The notes beneath the pieces were generated by a model, which saw only the letters and a program-made list of their open reading frames with translations, searched no databases and was not told where the DNA came from. Of a stretch of DNA of 64,000 bases, positions 58,554-64,000 are shown piece after piece. How positions within the stretch are numbered: position 1 is the stretch's first letter; each line of letters begins with the position of its first letter. The translations under genes were made by a program, and so were the position numbers. The stretch comes from Aminobacter aganoensis. Lineage in GTDB: Bacteria; Pseudomonadota; Alphaproteobacteria; Rhizobiales; Rhizobiaceae. The stretch covers positions 1 through 64,000 of the forward strand of contig NZ_JACHOU010000012.1 of assembly GCF_014206975.1 (NCBI RefSeq). Reading direction: 5' to 3'.

Positions 58554-59606
58554 TTAGCGGGCGCTGCGCTCGTCTTCCAGCCGCGCCCTGAGCTGCCTGG
58601 TAAACGGCATCATCGCCGAGATCATCGCCCGTTCGGACGACACGCCGAGCTTGCGGTACATGCGCAGCCGGCAGTTCTTGATCGATCCCTTGGCGATGTT
58701 CAGCTGCTGCGCGATTGCACCGGTGCTGAGGCCGTCGAGCGTGAGCAGCATGATGTCGCGCTCCCGCGGGGTCAACTGGTCGGCCACATCGCGCGCCGCG
58801 CGAACGCTGCTTCCGTCGGCCTCGTCGCTTGCACCGGCGACGTACAACACGACCCCGCCCGGTGCGACGGGGTTTGCTTCATCCAGCGCAAGAGAGCGCA
58901 GGAACGACGGCGCCTGCAGGACCATTTCCGAGATGTCGGCGCGGGACGAGGCCTGGGCCAGCTTGCCCACCCAGCGGTCCCGTTCGCCCAGCTTCTTCCA
59001 GCCGGGCGTCGTGAACACCGACCTGCCTGCGCGGTCCAGCACCACCACGGCGGAGTCCTCGATCGAATGGCAATCAGCGATCGCCATCGAAAGCCTACCA
59101 AACAGCGACCTGATATGCGCGTGGTGGAAGTCCAACATCGCCGGAAAGACACGACGCAGGCGGTCGAGTTCGTCGCTTGCGAACATGCGTTCCCGGCGCT
59201 CGAGAAACAAGGAGATGCAGGCGGTTCCGGGGACCGGCAGGAAAAGCGCCAGTTCATCGGTGAATTCGGCGCGCTTCTTGAAATCGAAGGCGTAGAAGTT
59301 CCTGTCTATCGCCTGGGGCAGGGCCGCATCCAGCGTCTCCACCCGTGGCAGCGAGTTGCCGCGCCACGAGCAGAGATATGGGTCGCCCGCAGCCGGCTTG
59401 GTCTGCAGGTAGTACTCGACCAGCGCGGCATCGATCGCCTTGGTGTGCAGCACGTCAGGATCGCAGCCGGGACGGTAGCGGACGATCCAGCCCATTTCGT
59501 GCGGAAGCAGGTTGCCCACGAGCTCGAGCAGCCGATGGTGAAAGCAAGGCTCGCCGATCTCGCGCGCAAGGCCACCCAAGGCGATTGTCAGGGCATCCTG
59601 GTCCAA
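58554..59606 (-). CDS. LuxR-family helix-turn-helix transcriptional regulator
   Basis: 350 aa. The C-terminal GerE/LuxR domain (about 280-335: LTPRERDIMLLTLDGLSTGAIAQQLNIAKGSIKNCRLRMYRKLGV) has the usual helices. The N-terminal 270 residues match neither an acyl-homoserine-lactone domain nor a receiver by eye, so a small-molecule sensor is possible. It stands immediately upstream of the oxygenase gene on the same strand, and faces the Amt-like gene divergently. Inference: it senses the amine or a product and controls oxygenase, permease and transporter. Confidence 0.87.
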   Translation of the reverse strand: MDQDALTIALGGLAREIGEPCFHHRLLELVGNLLPHEMGWIVRYRPGCDPDVLHTKAIDAALVEYYLQTKPAAGDPYLCSWRGNSLPRVETLDAALPQAIDRNFYAFDFKKRAEFTDELALFLPVPGTACISLFLERRERMFASDELDRLRRVFPAMLDFHHAHIRSLFGRLSMAIADCHSIEDSAVVVLDRAGRSVFTTPGWKKLGERDRWVGKLAQASSRADISEMVLQAPSFLRSLALDEANPVAPGGVVLYVAGASDEADGSSVRAARDVADQLTPRERDIMLLTLDGLSTGAIAQQLNIAKGSIKNCRLRMYRKLGVSSERAMISAMMPFTRQLRARLEDERSAR

Positions 59607-59927
59607 ATGCGACAGCCTCCCAATAGGTACCGAACGCGGTGCATGACCGCGCGCTGCTGCAAACTGGCATCCGGCAGGATCGTTCCGGCCGGTCGGGCGA
59701 CCGGAGAGCCAGTGCCGTGCAGGTCGGAGCAGCCATGCCGATCGCCGGCGCTTTCATTCGTGAGCTTTGCAGCTGGCCGCAAGCTGTCAAGCCAATTCCT
59801 TGCTCCCGGGCCTGCTTGCGGACAAGCCGCCAGGTGCGTCCCGTCATGTCGTTGCGTCGGCTCGGATTGCAGCAGCGCCACCCGGACGGCCCGGCTCCAA
59901 TCCGGCGACACGCAACTTCATGCGATC

Positions 59928-59950
59928 ATTATTCCTGACGGAGAAATAAT
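59928..59950. promoter_or_regulatory. Imperfect AT-rich palindrome, copy A
   Basis: ATTATTCC...AATAAT around CTGACGG, followed by TTTCACCC. It resembles copy B at 60226-60245, which is also followed by TTTCAC. Located between the LuxR-type and Amt-like genes. Confidence 0.35.
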
Positions 59951-60225
59951 TTCACCCATAGTGCAAGCGAACGTAATGCCGGTCAATGGTGCCATTGGTC
60001 ATGCATCTTTCCTACCGAAACAGAGGCCGCGGGCACGGCTTCGAGACGCGGAAGCGGTCATCTGCGCGCCCCAAAAGACTTCCGCATGTACTGGGGCTAA
60101 CGATCGAAATACGCGCCGAAGTCGCCGTTCGTCGGCTTGAGAGTTGGCGGTGCGAAATGGCCGGGTCCGCGATCCGATTTTCCACACCTCTCCGTTGGAT
60201 TCCTGGGGTTTTTCATCGCCAGGCC

Positions 60226-60245
60226 ATTTTCCCTGTCAGGAAAAT
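60226..60245. promoter_or_regulatory. AT-rich palindrome, copy B
   Basis: ATTTTCC-N6-GGAAAAT is a perfect 7-bp inverted repeat, 153 bp before the Amt-like start. It resembles copy A 298 bp upstream and probably marks a regulator site. Confidence 0.4.
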
Positions 60246-60398
60246 AGTTTCACTCCCTTGATTTAATCTTCGCCCCAAAACAAAGTAGTTCGACCCATTT
60301 GCCCTTGGGTAACGTCCAGGCCTCCGCCTAGTCGGGGCAAGGAAAGCCACAAAGAAAAGCCGGGGACAGGGGCAGCCGGCATCAGAGGGGATAAATAT

Positions 60399-61748
60399 AT
60401 GGAAGGAACGACGACAGCATTTTTTGCTGGACAGGTGACGCTCACCCAACTTGTCCAGAACCTGGTCTATGCCTCAGGTACGGTGGGCGCGCTGACGGTG
60501 GTTGCCGGTCTTCTGATGATCGATGCGGGCACCACGCGAAGCGCCAATCTCTACAATTCCACGATCGAGAAGATGGTGGGCTTCTTCATCGGTTTCGCAA
60601 CCTATTTCATTATCGGCTTCGGCTTCTGGGCGGGGCAGTACTACATCATGTCCGGCGGAACCATGATGGATTCGCTGAAGGACTGGTGGTTCTTCGGCGC
60701 GCTGTCGAACGCGCATGCACAAAAGGTCGATCCGGCGGTCTGGCCCGGGCTCAATACGTTCCAGATCTTCATCTTCTTCCTTGCCTGCTTTGCAGGCATC
60801 GTGAACGTCCTGCTCCATTTCGCGGTGTCGGAGCGCATGAAGGCCTCCGCCTTCTACGTCACCTGCGTCGTGGCCACCGTGGTCTCCTCGGTCCTGAGCT
60901 GGGCGGTCTGGGGGTCGGTTGGCCCGCTGACCAACGCCGGCTTCCATGACTTCTTCGGTATCGGGTTCGTCTATATCTTCCCGACCGGCATCGCGATGGT
61001 CCTGGTTCCGCAACTGGGCAAGCGCCCGGGCATGTTCGCGCCTCATCCGAAGGTGGCGTCCTACAAGGCACCTTCGATCGGGCTTGCTGCAACCGGCCTG
61101 ATCACCATCTTCGCAGGTCTGCCGATGGTCATCCTGTCCTGCCTGTTCTTCTTCGATCCCGAGACCTATGCTGTTTCGGTGACAATGGCCGACACCAGCG
61201 TGGGCATCGCCTTCAACAACTACGGCATCTCCTGGGCTGGTGGCGCCATCACCGGTGCGATCATCTCCTACCGTACGAAGAACTACATCTATCTGCTGCT
61301 CGGCCCGCTTGCCGGGTACGTTTCGGGCGCGCCAGGGTTCGACGTCTACCTGCCCTGGCAGATGTTCCTTGTCTCGCTCGGCGCGCCGATTGCGGCCTGG
61401 GTCGTCTACAACTTCACATCCAAGCGTGAGATCGACGAGCACAAGCTCTTCCCGCTGTTCATCGGCGCGGGTTTCTATGCGCTCATCATGGTCGGGCTGG
61501 TCAAGTCGGGCACGCCGAGGGGCGGCTACTTCGGCATCACCGAAGGCGCATATGCGTTCCAGCACGGTCAAATCAGCGTGTTGATGCAACTTGCCGGCTT
61601 CGCGCTCTGCCTTGGCGCTGGCATCCTGACCGGACTGGTCCTGTCGGTGGTGCTCAAGGTCACAACCGGGCTGCGGGTGCCGGAGGACGCTCAGGCGGAA
61701 GGCCTGGACAAGCTGATCTGGGGCCTCGACAACGAAAGCAAGAGCTGA
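60399..61748 (+). CDS. Amt/Mep/Rh-superfamily membrane protein lacking the twin-histidine pore motif
   Basis: 449 aa with about 11 hydrophobic helices and an Amt-like C-terminus (VTTGLRVPEDAQAEGLD, close to the AmtB tail GLRVPEEQEREGLD). In alignment by eye to E. coli AmtB, D160 is kept (HDFFG, D184), but H168 becomes Tyr (GFVYIFPTG, Y192) and H318 becomes Phe (LFPLFIGAG, F354). Both pore histidines are therefore absent. It is unlikely to be an ordinary ammonium channel. Context (oxygenase, formaldehyde detoxification) suggests transport of a methylated amine or quaternary ammonium ion (inference). Confidence 0.85.
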   Translation: MEGTTTAFFAGQVTLTQLVQNLVYASGTVGALTVVAGLLMIDAGTTRSANLYNSTIEKMVGFFIGFATYFIIGFGFWAGQYYIMSGGTMMDSLKDWWFFGALSNAHAQKVDPAVWPGLNTFQIFIFFLACFAGIVNVLLHFAVSERMKASAFYVTCVVATVVSSVLSWAVWGSVGPLTNAGFHDFFGIGFVYIFPTGIAMVLVPQLGKRPGMFAPHPKVASYKAPSIGLAATGLITIFAGLPMVILSCLFFFDPETYAVSVTMADTSVGIAFNNYGISWAGGAITGAIISYRTKNYIYLLLGPLAGYVSGAPGFDVYLPWQMFLVSLGAPIAAWVVYNFTSKREIDEHKLFPLFIGAGFYALIMVGLVKSGTPRGGYFGITEGAYAFQHGQISVLMQLAGFALCLGAGILTGLVLSVVLKVTTGLRVPEDAQAEGLDKLIWGLDNESKS

Positions 61749-61755
61749 GCAAAGC

Positions 61756-61787
61756 GCCGGTGCCGCAATTCAACTCGCGGCACCGGC
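61756..61787 (+). terminator. Hairpin after the Amt-like gene
   Basis: GCCGGTGCCGC and GCGGCACCGGC form a perfect 11-bp stem with a 10-nt loop, 8 bp after the stop. There is no T-tract, so it is terminator-like rather than a classic intrinsic terminator. The rest of the 315-bp gap to 62063 holds one further hairpin. Confidence 0.55.
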
Positions 61788-61952
61788 ATACAACTGGGGC
61801 TGAGGAAAGCCCTTGTTCCCGGACATGTCCGAGGTATGGGCCTGTTCTGCAGCAGAGTTACGTCAACTTGGCTGAGGAATGAAGTTCCTCAATTTCAGCC
61901 GGTGATCGGCAAGGGAGCATTCGCAGCCCGCCGGCTTCCTGCCCTGCGAACC

Positions 61953-61978
61953 GACCCATAGCGCAAGCGCTATGGGTC
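61953..61978. terminator. Perfect palindrome in the convergent Amt/binding-protein gap
   Basis: GACCCATAGCGC, AA, GCGCTATGGGTC: a 12-bp perfect inverted repeat with a 2-nt centre. It lies between two convergent genes and may stop transcription from the minus-strand gene. No T-tract. Confidence 0.45.
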
Positions 61979-62063
61979 CCAGCGTGCCCTTAATCCCCGT
62001 CTACTGTTCGACGGGAAATTGCCGATCCAAAAACTGTTGGCCAAGGGTATGCGTATTGCCCAA

Positions 62064-63236
62064 TCACTCCGCCGGCATCTTGCACTCGGCGGCATAGCTG
62101 TCGCTGTGTGCGGTCAACACTTTGTTCTCGGTCTTCAGCACCATCTTGCCGTCCGGGCCTTTCTCGGCCTTGAGCGCGTACCAGTCCTGGGTTGGATGCT
62201 GGTTCGGGCCGAACTTGAACGAGCCACGCACGGTCGGGATTTCGGAAGACAGCAGCGTCTTGCGGAAGGCCGGAAGATCATCGACTCCAGCCTTCTCGAG
62301 ACCGGTTCCGATCAGCAGTGCTGCATCATAGCCCTGGGCGGCGTAGTAGGTGATCGGACGGTCGCCGAACTTTGCCTTCCAGGCGGCGACGAAGCCCTTG
62401 TTGACCGGATTGTCGAAGTCATCGTTCCAGTGGCTGGTGACCTTGACGCCGAGAGCTGCATCGCCCACCGCGCCGACGATGACATGGTCGAGCGACGCCG
62501 GATGGACCACCATCGGAATATCCTTGAGCAGGCCTGCCTGCTGGTACTGACGCATGAAGGCGATGCCGAGACCACCGGGCTCGAATTCGTAGACGACGTC
62601 GGGCTTGGCGGCACGGATCTGCGCCATCTCGGCGGCGAAGTCGGTCTGGTCGAGGCCGGTATAGATCTCGCCGACCACCTCGCCCTTGTAGAAGCGCTTG
62701 AAGGCGCCCATGGTTTCCTTGCCAGCCTGGTAGTTCGGCGCGATCAGGAAGGCCTTCTTGTAGCCGAGCGACTGAGCGAGCGCGCCGGCGCTTTCGCCCT
62801 GGCTGTCGTCCTGCCACGAGCTGACGAAATAGTTGGGGTGGCAGTCCTTGCCAGCGAAAGTGGCCGACGCGGTGTTGGCGCTGACGTAGATCGCGTCGTT
62901 GTCGAGGATGTCGGGCACTGCCGCGTAGGCGACATTGGCGAAGACCATGCCGGTGAACAGCTTGATGTCCTGGTCGGACAGCATCTTCTCGGCGATCTGC
63001 TTGGCGTTACCGGGCTTCAGGCCATCATCCTCGACGACCAGTTCGACATCCTTGCCGCCGAGCTTGCCCTTGGTCTGGTCGATGGCCAGTTGGAAACCAT
63101 CGCGGATGTCCTGGCCAAGATAGCCGGCCGGCCCCGACAGCGTCGTGATCATGCCGATCTTGACCGGATCCTCGGCGTAAGCCGCACTCACCGATAGCGC
63201 CAAGGCGGCAGCTGATAGAATTCCCTTCAACTTCAT
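62064..63236 (-). CDS. Orphan Liv-type ABC transporter substrate-binding protein
   Basis: 390 aa, Peripla_BP_6 family. Signal peptide MKLKGILSAAALALSVSAAYA (residues 1-21), then EDPVKIGMITTLSGPAGYLGQDIRDGFQLA. It parallels the Liv binding protein at 38705-39841 throughout: the APNY.AGK motif, FKR.YKGE, GDAALGVK and an ECKM C-terminus. No permease or ATPase lies beside it, so it may feed the Liv transporter encoded 25 kb away or one outside the window. GGGAGAGC lies upstream of the ATG. Confidence 0.9.
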   Translation of the reverse strand: MKLKGILSAAALALSVSAAYAEDPVKIGMITTLSGPAGYLGQDIRDGFQLAIDQTKGKLGGKDVELVVEDDGLKPGNAKQIAEKMLSDQDIKLFTGMVFANVAYAAVPDILDNDAIYVSANTASATFAGKDCHPNYFVSSWQDDSQGESAGALAQSLGYKKAFLIAPNYQAGKETMGAFKRFYKGEVVGEIYTGLDQTDFAAEMAQIRAAKPDVVYEFEPGGLGIAFMRQYQQAGLLKDIPMVVHPASLDHVIVGAVGDAALGVKVTSHWNDDFDNPVNKGFVAAWKAKFGDRPITYYAAQGYDAALLIGTGLEKAGVDDLPAFRKTLLSSEIPTVRGSFKFGPNQHPTQDWYALKAEKGPDGKMVLKTENKVLTAHSDSYAAECKMPAE

Positions 63237-63551
63237 TTCCGTTGCTCTCCCAAAAAGTTCCCCACCACTCCGGCACCGCTGCAGCGATCTGAGCCTCGCG
63301 GTTGCGGCACCGTTGCGGACAAGCCTGATCGAACGGGAGTTGCAGCGTCAGGCGACCGTGCATCCGCGACTGAAGCGCCCGGCCTTCTTTTCAGACGGAC
63401 GGGTTCGGATGAGAGGCGCAGGCAACACGCTGCTCCTCCGCAGTGTTGTCCGACCCGGCAAACTTGTCGCATCGGGCAATGGGGTAAATGGAAAACTCAT
63501 CCTCCAGACATGACAAAGGGGAATAGCTGGGAAAAGACGATTACCGATGCC
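63237..63551. other. 315-bp intergenic region before the orphan binding protein
   Basis: It should carry the binding-protein promoter and any site for the LysR protein encoded on the far side. No convincing promoter, palindrome or open frame was found. Confidence 0.4.
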
Positions 63552-64000
63552 TCATTGCGCCAAATCCTGTGCCGTCCGTCGAAGCGTCTCGACCAGGACC
63601 TCCGCGGCCGGAGACAACCGGGCATTGGTGCGGGTGGTGATGCCGATCGGAATAGCGGTAGCCTGCAACGTCACCGGCAGGATGACGATAGCGCCAAGCG
63701 CAGCTTCGCGGCGAGCGACCTGGGCCGGGACGACCCCGAGATAGTCGGCGTCGATGAGCAGCGCCCGGTTGGTCAGGAGCGACACGGAATCCACCGCATG
63801 CGGCGGTGGCTCCAGCCCTTCTTCGCGAAAGGCAATGTCAATCTGGCGCCGCAGACTGGTTTCCTGCGGCGGGAGGATCCATTCCCAGCCGATGAGGTCG
63901 GCGAGGCTGAGATCCGTGCGCTCGGCCAAGGGATGGCCACGGCGGGCGACGACGCAGGCGATGTCATCCATCAGCACCTCCTGAACGACGTTGAGCCGGT
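63552..64000 (-). CDS. LysR-family transcriptional regulator, C-terminal part (5' end off window)
   Basis: The visible 148 or so residues form the second half of a LysR effector-binding domain: VARRGHPLAERTDLSLADLIGWEWILPP, then SLLTNRALLIDADYLGVVPAQVARREAALGAI and the end RRTAQDLAQ. The frame is open to the window edge (RLNVVQEVLMDD). It lies upstream of the orphan binding-protein gene in the same direction and may regulate it. The DNA-binding domain is outside the window. Confidence 0.85.
   Translation of the reverse strand, partial: RLNVVQEVLMDDIACVVARRGHPLAERTDLSLADLIGWEWILPPQETSLRRQIDIAFREEGLEPPPHAVDSVSLLTNRALLIDADYLGVVPAQVARREAALGAIVILPVTLQATAIPIGITTRTNARLSPAAEVLVETLRRTAQDLAQ

Larger units (their letters stand above)
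59607..60398. other. 792-bp divergent region between LuxR-type and Amt-like genes
   Basis: No protein-like frame. It contains a weak third palindrome-like stretch AATGGTGCCATTGGTCA (59985-60001) and two related imperfect palindromes described separately. The Amt-like ATG has GAGGGG 8 nt before it. The length suggests room for several regulators. Confidence 0.5.

Noticed and set aside
61756-61978. Classic rho-independent terminators after the Amt-like gene
   Set aside because: Both hairpins are strong but lack T-tracts on either strand, so they are listed only as terminator-like.

Overview
The window is GC-rich DNA with densely packed operons. It carries TauR-controlled taurine catabolism in the order known from Alphaproteobacteria, many ABC importers and MocR/ROK/GntR/MarR regulators. 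This suggests a rhizobial-type alphaproteobacterium (Phyllobacteriaceae such as Mesorhizobium or Aminobacter; inference, not proven). No tRNA, rRNA, CRISPR array, IS element or phage gene is visible. It reads as a run of catabolic modules, each with its own regulator and transporter.

Module 1 (1-8779), taurine: tauR diverges from tauABC, tauX, tauY, xsc and a YeiH-type exporter cut by the left edge. Taurine is imported, oxidised by the TauXY dehydrogenase to sulfoacetaldehyde, and cleaved by Xsc to sulfite and acetyl phosphate. Two CTGGA-type direct repeats between tauA and tauR fit TauR binding sites. Module 2 (8786-19243): a ROK regulator, a large PIG-L deacetylase and a DMT permease diverge from a CUT1 sugar-type ABC importer. 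That importer operon contains a diverged argininosuccinate-lyase-family enzyme. A small outer-membrane barrel protein follows (19687-20334).

Module 3 (20370-43491), tryptophan to anthranilate to central metabolism: tryptophan 2,3-dioxygenase, an HGGYW-type formamidase, kynureninase and a 2-aminobenzoate-CoA ligase lead into a seven-gene operon. That operon starts with a fused flavin monooxygenase/Old-Yellow-Enzyme protein (2-aminobenzoyl-CoA monooxygenase/reductase type) and continues with SDR, enoyl-CoA hydratase, acyl-CoA dehydrogenase, thioesterase, RidA and a hydratase/3-hydroxyacyl-CoA dehydrogenase fusion. Two importers belong to it: a TrpXYZ-like ABC system joined to kynU, and a Liv-type system joined to the ligase and dioxygenase. 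A MarR and a GntR regulator sit in the middle, and shared palindromes suggest a local regulon. A 139-bp terminal-inverted-repeat element lies inside the Liv operon.

Module 4 (43594-52130): a LysR regulator diverges from a dipeptide/oligopeptide-type ABC importer followed by a CocE/NonD serine hydrolase. Module 5 (52325-61748): an APC permease, glutathione-dependent formaldehyde detoxification (gfa, S-hydroxymethylglutathione dehydrogenase), a Rieske oxygenase with its reductase, a LuxR-type regulator, and an Amt-superfamily membrane protein that lacks both pore histidines. The oxygenase has the Glu bridge typical of quaternary-ammonium Rieske enzymes. A palindrome, TGGTGCC-N4-GGCACCA, recurs in front of the oxygenase and permease genes. 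I regard this as the most novel part: a candidate N-demethylation system with an unusual Amt-like transporter. The right end (62064-64000) holds an orphan Liv-type binding protein and the C-terminal part of a LysR regulator.
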